NCBI RefSeq assembly: GCF_013464915.1
Contig: NZ_RAVT01000028.1
Span: 26,432-90,431, forward strand
Direction of reading: 5' to 3'
Source: Stenotrophomonas maltophilia
GTDB taxonomy: Bacteria > Pseudomonadota > Gammaproteobacteria > Xanthomonadales > Xanthomonadaceae
DNA: 64,000 bases
In this document: in pieces, positions 27,267 to 36,288 of the stretch
Position numbering within the stretch: position 1 is the stretch's first letter
Layout of the letters: each line of letters begins with the position of its first letter
Position numbers and translations under genes: made by a program
The notes under the pieces: model-generated
Database searches by the model: none
What the model was told of the DNA's origin: nothing
The model's input: only the letters and a program-made list of their open reading frames with translations

Positions 27267-30026
27267 ATGTCTATGGAATGGTGCCCCTCGGGCTGGGGCC
27301 GACGCGTGACCCGTTCGCCCCATTGGTCGCTGCGGCTTGATGGCGAGTACGTTGAACTCAGTGTCTCCGGCCAGCAGTACCGGCTGCGCGTGGATGATGA
27401 TCAGCAGGTGCAGGTCCATCGAGGGGTCTTCTGGTCACGGGTCGAACTGCAGACCGGCGATGCTGCCGGGCTGTGCGTGGACGGGCTCCCCAACGGACCA
27501 GCGTCCCGGCTTGCGGGGGCCCTGCAGCACCTGCTCTTTGCGCGAACCACGCGTGGACGCAAGGCCCTGTTCGACACGATTCTGGAGCAGATCCAGTCCT
27601 GGTTGAGCGACGCGGATGCCCTCATCGATCGTGGCAGTGCCGGCCGCCGCTGGATCACCCATGAGCAGCAGCAGGCGCTGCTGGCGAAGCGCTCAGACCT
27701 GCCCCTGCAGCCGCCTGAGCTGGAGCAGCTGTTCCGCGATGAAGACGTGCATGAAGATCTGCATGCGGACAGCCATCGCGCAGCGCTGGACGCCCTGCGC
27801 GACTGGAACCTGGATTGGCCCGCTGCCTGGGCCGAAGCCAATGAGGCCATGACCCTGCGCGAGCTGGTGTTGGCCAAGGGCTTCCTGGGCCGTGTCGAGA
27901 GCAAGCCGCTGACCGAGGAACAGGCCCGCGCCGTCATCTGCTTCGACAATCGGGTGCAGGTCGTGGCCGCGGCCGGCTCCGGCAAGACCTCCACGATGGT
28001 CGCCAAGGCCGCTTATGCCATTGACCGCGGCTTTGTCGAGCCCGAACGCATCGTGATGCTCGCCTTCAACAAGGATGCTGCCAAGGAACTGGAGGAACGT
28101 GCGCAGCGAACCTTCGATCGACTCGGCATGGGCAACACCGTGGTTGAGGCCCGGACCTTCCACGCCCTGGGCCTGGCCATCATCGCCAAGGCCACCGGCC
28201 GCAAGCCCGATATCCCGGAATGGGCCACTGACGCCACATTGGGCTTCAACAAGCTGGCCGAACTGGTGGACGACCTGAAGGACCGCTCGACCCACTTCCG
28301 CACCCAATGGGACATGTTCCGCCTGGTGTTCGGGCGCGACCTGCCGCCATTCGGTGCGGAAATGGAGGCCGACGGCTACGACCGCGATGGCACGCCCTAC
28401 ATCCGCGCCCTGCAGGGTGAGCGGGTGAAGAGCCTGGAAGAGTGCGTCATCGCCGACTGGCTCTTCTACAACGGCGTGACGTACGACTACGAGCGGCGCT
28501 ACGAATTCGATACGGCCACCGACACCCATCGCCAGTATCGCCCCGACTTCTATTACCCGGATGCCGGGCTGTATCACGAACACTTTGCGCTGGATGCTGA
28601 TGGCCAGCCGCCGGAACATGTTTCCGACTATGCCGAAGGCATGCGCAGGAAACGCCAGCAGCATGCAGCGCGCGGCACGGCCCTTGTCGAGACAACCTCA
28701 TTTGGCCTGCGTAGCGGAGAGGCGCTGCGCCATCTGGCCGAGAAACTGGGCGACTCCAGCGTTGAGCTCGACCCGAACCCCGACCGCGAGCTGCCCGAGC
28801 AGGGCGCAAAGCCCATGCCGGACGCTGACCTGATCGGGCTGATGCGCACGTTCATTGCCCACGCCAAGAGCAATTGCCTTACGCTGGATGACATGGCCGA
28901 GCGCCTGCGGCAAATGCCCGAAGATCAGTTCAAGGAACGGCATCGGCGCTTCCTGGAGATCGCCAGCCCTGTTTTCCAGGCCTGGCACAATGCACTGGCT
29001 GACGAGCGTGGCATCGACTTCGAAGACATGCTCAACATGGCGGCCGGGCTGCTGGAACAGGGCCGCTACGAATCGCCCTACGAACTGGTGATGGCCGACG
29101 AGTTCCAGGACGCCTCGCGTGCCCGCGCCCGGCTCTGCCGTGCTTTGGTCGGTAAGCCAGGGCGCTACCTGTTTGCGGTGGGCGATGACTGGCAATCGAT
29201 CAATCGCTTCGCCGGTGCCGACGTTTCAGTGATGACCGGATTCCGCGAGTGGATGGGCCATGGCCAGGTGCTGAAACTGGAGCAGACATTCCGCTGCCCG
29301 CAGGCGCTCTGCGATGCGTCCAGCCGCTTCATCAGCCGGAATCCAGCGCAGATTGCCAAGACGGTTCGTTCTGCCGCACCGGCAATGGGACCAGTGCTGC
29401 AAGCGTTCCAGATGAATCGTCGCGAGGAGCTGCAGGATGGCGTTCGCCAGTACCTTGCGAAGCTGCATCAACAGTTGCTGTCCGGGGCGGTGCCGCAAGG
29501 GCGCAAGGAACGCGTGACTGTATTCATCCTGGGGCGGTATCGCGCCGATCGCAGCGCGGTGCCACCGGATTGGAAGACTGCCTTCGGCAGCACGATGGAC
29601 GTGGAGTTCCTGACGGTCCATCGGTCGAAGGGACGCGAGGCGGACTACGTGATTCTGCCGGGCATGATCAACCGCAGCTTCCCGAGCCTGCGCGCCGATG
29701 ACCCGGTCCTTTCGCTGGCAATGCCGGATGGGGATACCTATCCGCTGAGCGAAGAACGGCGGCTGTTCTATGTTGCGATGACGCGTGCGCGACGGTCGGT
29801 CGCGATGTTCACCCTGCAGGGCAGGCACTCGCCGTTCCTGGATGAGCTGGTGAAGGACGGGGCAGTGGAAGTGACCGCGATTTCAGGCGAGGCCATCCAC
29901 GAAGAGCGCTGCCCGGTGTGCAAGGTCGGCGTGTTCGTGGACCGGAATGGACCGCACGGGGCTTTCCGGTCGTGCTCGAGTTATCCGTCGTGCCACAACA
30001 AGCCGAGGGGTGGGCGGCCTGGGTGA
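27267..30026 (+). CDS. UvrD/HelD-like superfamily 1 helicase with embedded nuclease-like segment and zinc finger
   Basis: A 919-residue DNA helicase. It shows SF1 motif I AAGSGKTSTM, motif Ia IVMLAFNKDAAKEL, motif II VMADEFQDASRAR, motif III VGDDWQSINRFAGA, the motif IV region LEQTFRCP, motif V VHRSKGREADYV and motif VI RRLFYVAMTRAR. An insert about 400-500 residues in contains YRPDFYYPDAGLYHEHFALD and later TALVETTSFG. That is compatible with a PD-(D/E)XK-like nuclease core of the type seen in helicase IV relatives. The C-terminus has a CPVCKVG...CSSYPSCHN zinc finger. It probably acts on DNA repair or foreign DNA. Start 27267 chosen over the TTG at 27249. Confidence 0.85.
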   Translation: MSMEWCPSGWGRRVTRSPHWSLRLDGEYVELSVSGQQYRLRVDDDQQVQVHRGVFWSRVELQTGDAAGLCVDGLPNGPASRLAGALQHLLFARTTRGRKALFDTILEQIQSWLSDADALIDRGSAGRRWITHEQQQALLAKRSDLPLQPPELEQLFRDEDVHEDLHADSHRAALDALRDWNLDWPAAWAEANEAMTLRELVLAKGFLGRVESKPLTEEQARAVICFDNRVQVVAAAGSGKTSTMVAKAAYAIDRGFVEPERIVMLAFNKDAAKELEERAQRTFDRLGMGNTVVEARTFHALGLAIIAKATGRKPDIPEWATDATLGFNKLAELVDDLKDRSTHFRTQWDMFRLVFGRDLPPFGAEMEADGYDRDGTPYIRALQGERVKSLEECVIADWLFYNGVTYDYERRYEFDTATDTHRQYRPDFYYPDAGLYHEHFALDADGQPPEHVSDYAEGMRRKRQQHAARGTALVETTSFGLRSGEALRHLAEKLGDSSVELDPNPDRELPEQGAKPMPDADLIGLMRTFIAHAKSNCLTLDDMAERLRQMPEDQFKERHRRFLEIASPVFQAWHNALADERGIDFEDMLNMAAGLLEQGRYESPYELVMADEFQDASRARARLCRALVGKPGRYLFAVGDDWQSINRFAGADVSVMTGFREWMGHGQVLKLEQTFRCPQALCDASSRFISRNPAQIAKTVRSAAPAMGPVLQAFQMNRREELQDGVRQYLAKLHQQLLSGAVPQGRKERVTVFILGRYRADRSAVPPDWKTAFGSTMDVEFLTVHRSKGREADYVILPGMINRSFPSLRADDPVLSLAMPDGDTYPLSEERRLFYVAMTRARRSVAMFTLQGRHSPFLDELVKDGAVEVTAISGEAIHEERCPVCKVGVFVDRNGPHGAFRSCSSYPSCHNKPRGGRPG

Positions 30027-30218
30027 ATACACCCTGCTCCATCCACATGCGCCTGACTCAGGGTGCCGGCCCTGAGCCATGGCACCTCCGGAAAAGAAAA
30101 AGCCCCTCCTGGGCCGAAGCTTTCGTCTGAATGGAGGCGGAGTTGCGAGGCATCGCAAAGACCCCGCACGTCCTCACGACGTCTTCTTACGGGATCATGC
30201 AACCTCCGTACTGCAGAT

Positions 30219-30624
30219 AATGGTGAACACACAGCGAAGCTCCACGAGCGGCGGTGACCTCAAGCCACTGCCCCGCTCATACGCTTCCGCGCGGACACCC
30301 GAAATGTCAATGACTGCATTCGCACGTGCCACGGCGCTTTCAAGCCGGTCCGGCATCACCTGGGAGCGCGATCGCGCCGAGCATGCACACCTGCTCATAC
30401 TGCGAGGAACCCATTGAGATGCGCTGAAACAGAATGTGGGGAAAGACGATACCTGTCCCCGAGTCAGCGCGGTCGGTGACCTGCTTGCGCGAGGCACAGG
30501 AACAAGTGAGAGTTCGAGGCGCAGGTTGGGCTCAATGCATCAGCAGTCGATATGAACGAGCTGATCCAGCCTAGCGCGCCAGTGGAAGTGTCGCCGACGA
30601 AACACGATGGCACCTACGAGCAAT
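30219..30624 (+). pseudogene. Decayed copy of the 26845 gene
   Basis: From AATGGTGAACAC onward this stretch aligns by eye to 26747-27165, including the leader (CGGCGGTG-CCTMAAGCCACTG) and the starts MSMTAFA versus MPMTAFA. The shared frame TWERDRAEHAHLL breaks at TGA (30415-30417), and frameshifts follow. The last part, GAACGAGCTGATCC to GGCACCTACGAG, still matches the end of the intact gene. The copy flanks the helicase gene, as expected from tandem duplication or an insertion event. Confidence 0.75.
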
Positions 30625-30702
30625 CACGCGCCATCCTGACGCCGCGATCCTCTCAGGCCGCCGAGAACTGCAGAGTCAAGAGCGCGCTCCATTACCCACA
30701 CC

Positions 30703-31104
30703 TCATCGACCTCGAACCTTCCCCGGCGACCCGCTCTCGATCTGCTCGACCAGCTCATTGAAGACGGGCCTCCTCTTCATTATTTCCAGCACCGAATCGC
30801 CCACCTCATCCAAGATCATGGGGTCCGCACCACAGGAAAGAAGGTAGACAACGGCCTCGAAACCTTCATTAATCACCGCATTCGCCATCGGCGTCAGCCC
30901 AATATCTCCGAGCACGTCAATATTCGTCACGAACGGCATCAGCCCCTTCAGCAGCTCCACGTCATTGTTGAACGCCGCTATATGCAGCGGCGTATCGTCA
31001 TCGATCCCATGGCTTTCAGGGCACGTCAGCTCGCAGCCTTCGAAGGTGTGGTAATCATCGAACCTCGCAAGCAGCCTCTTCAGTTCCGGATCAGTTGCAC
31101 TCAT
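30703..31104 (-). CDS. Ankyrin-repeat protein, candidate immunity to the Rhs toxin
   Basis: A 133-residue protein with ankyrin repeats: DDDTPLHIAAFNNDVELLKG, then LGDIGLTPMANAVINEGFEA, then VVYLLSCGADPMI. Its ATG at 31104 lies inside the last codons of the rhs gene (14-bp overlap), so translation is coupled. In polymorphic toxin systems, a small gene immediately after the Rhs/YD-repeat toxin is almost always the immunity gene, and ankyrin repeats are an established immunity fold. The neighbouring toxin is the predicted partner. Confidence 0.8.
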   Translation of the reverse strand: MSATDPELKRLLARFDDYHTFEGCELTCPESHGIDDDTPLHIAAFNNDVELLKGLMPFVTNIDVLGDIGLTPMANAVINEGFEAVVYLLSCGADPMILDEVGDSVLEIMKRRPVFNELVEQIESGSPGKVRGR

Positions 31105-34100
31105 CGGGGCACTCCCTCCGAAGTCTCTCTTCAAGGATCTTCAGCTCCGCCCAATCTCTGGCATTCACCGCAGCATGGCGCCCTCCAGGGTACTTTGGCG
31201 TCATCCATCGCATGTCCCATGAATGCCGCGCCAACGCGAGCTTCTTCATGTACTCGATTCTATTCCTAAGATTTCTGCATGGATCCTCATCCCGCTTATA
31301 TCCCTGCTGATTCAGCTCTTTGTACTTCCGGTACTCGAGATCCCTTCGTTCCTTATCGGTCAACCACGCCGAATTCATCAGCGCCCCCAACAGCGACGCG
31401 TTGCCGCTTGTCGGATCGAGCCACGCACCAAGATCCATGAACTGCGCTGCCGTTGCACTCGATGCCACAACGCCTGCGGTATCCATCTCCGAGCTCCGCC
31501 CTGTATCGGCCAGCTGTCCAGCCAAGCGCTGCAGCTCGCGAAGACCCTTTGGGTCAACGCGCTGGACAGGCCGAGCACTTACATAACTGAATGTTGAAAT
31601 ACCCCCAGCGAGCCCAATCGGATCGCTTTGGGAGTAGCGCCCCACTGCTGGGTCATACTCGCGTTGATAGTTGTAGAACAACCCGGTCGCTTCCGTCGCC
31701 TGCTGCCCCGGGAAACGAAGTGAAAGGTCGAATGCCACGCCATCTCCATCTGGATCCGTATTCGGCATCTGATTGCCGAATACTTCGCTCTTGCTGCTCC
31801 ATTCCCATATGGCAGTGTTGCGGACAGGATCGACCACGACGCGCGGCGTTCCGAGGTGATCGGGCTGGATGTAGACCAACTCCGGAGAACCAGCGTCTGC
31901 AGAGCTGATCAATGCCACTGGATAGTCATCAAGCCAGATCGCCTGCTGCGACCGACCTGATTCAAAGTGGTCGCCCAGCCATTGCCCGGCTTCGTCATAG
32001 AGGGTGATCTGCTTATCACCGCCGAACGGAACGCGAAGAATGCGTTCCCCTAGGTGATTGTATGCGTAGCCCTCAAGCAAATTCCCGTCCTGCTTCACCG
32101 CTGCCATGCGATTGGCGTCGTTGTACACGTATTCCTTGCCTTCCACGCGAACGGTGTTGCCGGAGGCATCATGATCGCGCCCCACACCATCCACAGCCGT
32201 CAGGTGATGACTCGTCGCGGGATAGGTGTAGAGCGAGGTGCCACCCGCGGTCTTCAGCGACGTGCGGTTACCGGTGGAATCGTATGAATAGGTTTCGATG
32301 GGCGTTGCGGTGAGCCCATCCTGAGTCTGCGTGAGGCGCCCCAAGGCATCATAGGCATAGCGGGCCATCACCTGCGAGCCACTGCCATTCTTCAGCGCAA
32401 CGATGGAGCCAACGGGATCGTAGCTGTAGCTCTGGGAGAGCCCCCCAGGAGTCGGATCATTCACAGCCTGTGCGCGATAGTCGAGATCCAGAGGACGATC
32501 CAGCCGCCGACCATTGCCATACGTCCAGCCGATCGCCGGACCGAAGGCGGCGTAGGCTACGTCCTTCACCACGACCTGCCGGGCCTGACCAGGCCGGGTC
32601 AGGCCGATTTGATTCACACGATCAAAGCCATCCCGGACGTAGTCGACAATGCTCCCGTCCGGGTACACCAATGTCGCAAGGTTTCCGGATGGACTGTAGG
32701 AGTATCGCACTGTCCGTGTCAGACCATTGATCGTCTGCACCTTCCGGGTGATCTGGCCAAGCCGACCGTAGCAATACAGCGTACTGCCGCCAGCATGCTG
32801 CACCTCGCCGAGCCTCCCCTTTGCAAACCGCTCGTCGGCAGGGCACGACTCTGGCGCCAGGTCATAGCTGTAGCTCACGTCAAGACTGGTATCCGGGTAG
32901 GCAATTCCAATCACCCGATCCAGAGCATCGTACCGATACGAAGCAGTAACGCCACGGGCATCGGTGAACGTCCGACGGTTACCACCGGAGTCAACAGTGT
33001 ACTGACTGGCACCGCTGTCTGGACTGACTTGCCCAGTCAGGTCGCCGAAGCCGTTGTAGGAATAGGTTGTAGACAGACCCTTGGGATCAGTTACCCGGGT
33101 CACCTTATCCAGGGCGTTGTAGTGCGTACGGACTTCCACATCCAAACCGCCAACATCCTGAAGGAACAGCACAAGTCGATTCAATGGATCGTATTGCTGC
33201 CGGCTCCTGCGACCCAGAGCATCGGTCCTGGAGGCGATGTTGCCATTGGCGTCGTAGGAGAAATCGGTGGGATTGGCGCCTGCATCCGCCTCTGTCGTCA
33301 ATTGTCCGAACTGGTTGTAGATCCGGCTGAGCGCTCGCTTCAGTTCGCCATTTACATCCCGCGTCTCTTCCGCGACGCGATTCCCCGCATTGTCCAGGAC
33401 GAAGGTGATTGAGTTTCCTTGGCTATCGGAAATCGCTGTCAATCGGTGAGCTACGTCGTAGGAGTAGGAAACAGAGGATCCATCTGGCTGCGTTACCCGC
33501 TTGACGAGGCCTGTGGGCCAGTAGTCGAGACGGGTGGTGCGTGCGCCGGCGCCGGACGCGGAATCAAATCTGACGATGGTTGGCCAACCACGCGGATGAT
33601 AAGCAATCTCGGTAACGATGCCATTGGGGTCTTTGACAGATGTCGGCCGCCCGACCCCGTCATAGGCAAGCACCTCGGAGATGTGACCCGCTGCGTTGAC
33701 GACTTTCCAGAGGTCGCCTTTCCTGTAGAGGCATGAGCCGGAGCCCGTGGCGCAGCCTGCATCATTGCTGGGATAGTAGATATAGGACGTCGCGTCAGTG
33801 ACATCCAATCGGGGTCCGTCGACCTGAGTAAGCAGACCGAGCAATGGGCACCGCCCTGCGGCCACATCATCCGCTTCGCAGTAGGTGCTCGTTGTGGTTC
33901 GCGCCTCGCCCGTCGCCGGATCGATCTGCGTGGCAGCGAGCGCTTGCCCCCGTGCGTTATAGGTCCAGGTGGACCTGGATACCAATACGTTCGCCGCATC
34001 AAGAATGCGGCGCTCGACCGGCACCCTCAAACTTGGATGCCAGTCGGTCTGCACGATTCGCCGCAGACCCGTTGCATCGTTGGCAGCTTCGACACGCTGG

Positions 34101-35605
34101 ACTTCGAGCAGGCGCGCGTTGTGACTGAATGTTGTCTCGTTACCGGCAAAGTCCACCGATGACTGCACCATGCCATTCCCATCATAGGTCTTGGCCCTGG
34201 CGGTGTTGCTGCACCCCAGACACAGCTCATCGAGGGACGCGAGCCGGGCGACACGATGCTTCACATCGAAGCCATAGTGGCGCACCTTCCCCAAGCTGTC
34301 GGTGACAGTCGTCGTGCCATCGTCATTGAACGCTAGCAAGGTTCTATCGATGGTACCCGTCGCGTAGTCACCGTGGACACTCAAAACACCACGCCGATAG
34401 CCATCGTAACCCCAGCTCGCGTAGCGCTGACCACTTTCATCGGTGATGCCCGTCAACGTGTGGGGCTGGGAAACACCAGTCGTCTGATCCAATTCGTTGT
34501 AGTGGTAGCGACGGACGGACTCACCGGCTGGCGCTTCCGGATAGGAAACGCTGACCAGATCCCCATCGGCGTAGCCATATCGGATGACGCGCCCGGTTGG
34601 CAACGTCACCGATTCAATCATTTGATCCTTGTATGAGAAGAGCAGACTGCGCCCTTCCGGGTCCGTAACCCTCTCCAGCCGCTTGATCCCACCTGCGTTA
34701 ACATTGGACAGCACCTGTCGTTGACCGCCAAGATTGGTGATCGAGGTAAGCAGACCATCGCGATCATAGGTTTCTATAGAACCATCGCCGCGCGAATAGG
34801 TGAATGAGCTGAGCGCCCCTCCACTCATGTGAACGCTTATCCTGCCCGCAACATCTGCATCGCTTACCCAATCATCGCCGACCGGGGTAAAGCTCTGGCG
34901 CGCTCCATTTGAGCGCCGCGCGATGATTCGATACATAACATAGTTGCCATCCGTCACCGGATAGAGCCGTGCTGAGTAGCTATGGGACCAACCTGCGCCC
35001 ATCGGGAAGGGATCACCTTCAAGTGCCCGCCCGCTGTTGTAGGTTCTCTCCAAGCTCAGCGGAAAGACGCCGGCACCGACATAGTCGACTTCTTGCTGCT
35101 TTTTGTTACCGGTAGCGCTATCAATGGGGTTACTTCCATTACCACCCGCTGGAGGACAATTGCCGTCGCACTTCGGCGAGCCGTACTCACCGGTTTCAGG
35201 ATCCTCAAGATCGGGAAGTGGATACTCGGGAGGGCCGTCTTTTTGAACGCATCGCCCTGCGCGCCTACTCCATTTCTCTCCGACAGGGCAACCAAAGCGC
35301 CAGGATGCATAGGATTGCGACGGTTGGCCTACAGGGCGTAGGAAGATTCCCGTCTCTGGCGGATAGCCTTGCCTAATAACTCCGAAGCCGGGCGTGCAGT
35401 AGCTAGGTTCGGAATGACGGGCACGCGCAGACTCACACCAAGACATCGCCTGATACATCGTTGTTTGCGCCAATGCACTAGACGCTGAGGCACATCCAAC
35501 CACCAGAAGACAGACAATCAGCATCCAACGCAGAGTCGCACCTGACGTCCTGCTGCGGCACCATGACCACATGCGCGAATCCATCTTTCGTTCGATATCC
35601 AGCAC
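31091..35605 (-). CDS. Secreted Rhs/YD-repeat polymorphic toxin
   Basis: A 1504-residue protein. GTG 35605 follows GGAGGA, and an N-terminal signal (MLIVCLLVVGCASASSALAQ) marks it for Sec export. The body has dozens of YD repeats (RYDALDRVIGIAYPDTS, YDPLNRLVLF, YDALGRLTQTQDG) that form a hollow cage. The core closes with YDPAVGRYSQSDPIGL and VDPKGL. The last 149 residues, from RELQRLAG to CPDECN, are the variable toxin tip; they are helix-rich, with RRDLEYRKYKEL and RHAAVNARDWAELKILEERL, and I cannot assign a nuclease or other class. The first 180 residues resemble wall-associated or Sec-exported Rhs rather than T6SS types. Confidence 0.9.
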   Translation of the reverse strand: MLDIERKMDSRMWSWCRSRTSGATLRWMLIVCLLVVGCASASSALAQTTMYQAMSWCESARARHSEPSYCTPGFGVIRQGYPPETGIFLRPVGQPSQSYASWRFGCPVGEKWSRRAGRCVQKDGPPEYPLPDLEDPETGEYGSPKCDGNCPPAGGNGSNPIDSATGNKKQQEVDYVGAGVFPLSLERTYNSGRALEGDPFPMGAGWSHSYSARLYPVTDGNYVMYRIIARRSNGARQSFTPVGDDWVSDADVAGRISVHMSGGALSSFTYSRGDGSIETYDRDGLLTSITNLGGQRQVLSNVNAGGIKRLERVTDPEGRSLLFSYKDQMIESVTLPTGRVIRYGYADGDLVSVSYPEAPAGESVRRYHYNELDQTTGVSQPHTLTGITDESGQRYASWGYDGYRRGVLSVHGDYATGTIDRTLLAFNDDGTTTVTDSLGKVRHYGFDVKHRVARLASLDELCLGCSNTARAKTYDGNGMVQSSVDFAGNETTFSHNARLLEVQRVEAANDATGLRRIVQTDWHPSLRVPVERRILDAANVLVSRSTWTYNARGQALAATQIDPATGEARTTTSTYCEADDVAAGRCPLLGLLTQVDGPRLDVTDATSYIYYPSNDAGCATGSGSCLYRKGDLWKVVNAAGHISEVLAYDGVGRPTSVKDPNGIVTEIAYHPRGWPTIVRFDSASGAGARTTRLDYWPTGLVKRVTQPDGSSVSYSYDVAHRLTAISDSQGNSITFVLDNAGNRVAEETRDVNGELKRALSRIYNQFGQLTTEADAGANPTDFSYDANGNIASRTDALGRRSRQQYDPLNRLVLFLQDVGGLDVEVRTHYNALDKVTRVTDPKGLSTTYSYNGFGDLTGQVSPDSGASQYTVDSGGNRRTFTDARGVTASYRYDALDRVIGIAYPDTSLDVSYSYDLAPESCPADERFAKGRLGEVQHAGGSTLYCYGRLGQITRKVQTINGLTRTVRYSYSPSGNLATLVYPDGSIVDYVRDGFDRVNQIGLTRPGQARQVVVKDVAYAAFGPAIGWTYGNGRRLDRPLDLDYRAQAVNDPTPGGLSQSYSYDPVGSIVALKNGSGSQVMARYAYDALGRLTQTQDGLTATPIETYSYDSTGNRTSLKTAGGTSLYTYPATSHHLTAVDGVGRDHDASGNTVRVEGKEYVYNDANRMAAVKQDGNLLEGYAYNHLGERILRVPFGGDKQITLYDEAGQWLGDHFESGRSQQAIWLDDYPVALISSADAGSPELVYIQPDHLGTPRVVVDPVRNTAIWEWSSKSEVFGNQMPNTDPDGDGVAFDLSLRFPGQQATEATGLFYNYQREYDPAVGRYSQSDPIGLAGGISTFSYVSARPVQRVDPKGLRELQRLAGQLADTGRSSEMDTAGVVASSATAAQFMDLGAWLDPTSGNASLLGALMNSAWLTDKERRDLEYRKYKELNQQGYKRDEDPCRNLRNRIEYMKKLALARHSWDMRWMTPKYPGGRHAAVNARDWAELKILEERLRRECPDECN

Positions 35606-36000
35606 TGCACTTCCTCCATGAAGTTGGTGATCAGTTTTTCTCGACTACAACACCTTACGTAGACCGCACAGAAGCGGCGCACGTGATAAAGCCAATCAAA
35701 TAGATCGCTTTGAGTTCCCCACCCCATTGGGCTGCAGTCCCTCCCCTGTTCTCAATCGCGACGTCCGATCGCAGAACGGGGCAAGCAACATCGAAGAGAA
35801 CCTACATCATCGCTGCCCCGATGACATTGCCCATAAGCGTCATCCGGGACCAATAGCAGCAAATCTGGGCGTAGCCAAATGAGAGCGCCCCTCAGCTTCG
35901 TGCAGCAACATCCAGCACAACCGGAGTCAGACTGATGACACGAGCCCTCAACTGACGGCATTCGCCCACGAGATCCTTCTCGCACTGTCCGGAAAAACAA
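35606..36000. other. Intergenic stretch between Rhs gene and element boundary
   Basis: About 395 bp without a convincing gene. It contains the Rhs promoter region. An 82-codon frame on the minus strand (35752-36000) lacks a ribosome-binding site and coding-like composition. The stretch ends at the tRNA terminator at 36001. Confidence 0.45.
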
Positions 36001-36026
36001 AAGAGCCCCTGTTTCCAGGGGCTCTT
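36001..36026 (-). terminator. Rho-independent terminator, tRNA-Ser type
   Basis: A perfect 10-bp stem AAGAGCCCCT / AGGGGCTCTT with a 6-nt loop is followed on the minus strand by a T-rich run (TTGTTTTT). It sits 10 bp after a tRNA 3' end on the same strand, the arrangement expected downstream of an intact tRNA gene. Confidence 0.82.
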
Positions 36027-36033
36027 CTGAACA

Positions 36034-36288
36034 TCATGGCGGAGAGAGTGGGACTTCCTTGAGAAGTGCCCTCCCCTCTTGGGCGGCTTGGGTTTCACCA
36101 ATCTGGGAGGTGCCCTGGAATGTGCCCGCGGCGAGCATACCCCTTGCGGTGCAACGGATCCAGCCTTTTTTGCCGCCCTTGGAAGCGCCAATCTTGACCG
36201 TCTCCAAGCCGGCGCGGTCAGGGGAGATGACCCGTTCGCCCCCACTCTCCGCCGAAAAGGGAAGCAATCCGGTGGACTGCTTCCTCAT
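36034..36288 (-). CDS. Small open reading frame crossing the att site
   Basis: An 84-residue frame that starts by ATGA overlap with the end of the peptidase gene (translational coupling) and ends just past the tRNA fragment, its last residues VPLSPP being encoded by the att core. The composition looks coding (SKGGKKGWIRCTARG). The frame may be a real element gene whose 3' end is fixed by the integration site, or chance. Unknown function. Confidence 0.35.
   Translation of the reverse strand: MRKQSTGLLPFSAESGGERVISPDRAGLETVKIGASKGGKKGWIRCTARGMLAAGTFQGTSQIGETQAAQEGRALLKEVPLSPP
36037..36053 (-). other. Attachment-site remnant: 3' end of a tRNA-Ser gene
   Basis: On the minus strand this reads TCCCACTCTCTCCGCCA: the 3' half of a T-stem, the 7-nt acceptor strand TCTCTCC, discriminator G and CCA, as in a tRNA-Ser. 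The rest of the tRNA is missing on the right-hand side. This is what remains when an element integrates into a tRNA 3' end and moves the tRNA body to its other end. It marks the junction between chromosome (left) and mobile element (right). Confidence 0.72.

Noticed and set aside
35752..36000. 82-codon minus-strand frame left of the att site
   Set aside because: No ribosome-binding site and non-coding-like composition.
36239..36256. Near-match to the tRNA 3' end (CCCCCACTCTCCGCC)
   Set aside because: Only part of the acceptor strand matches and no CCA/terminator context exists; I do not treat it as a second att site.
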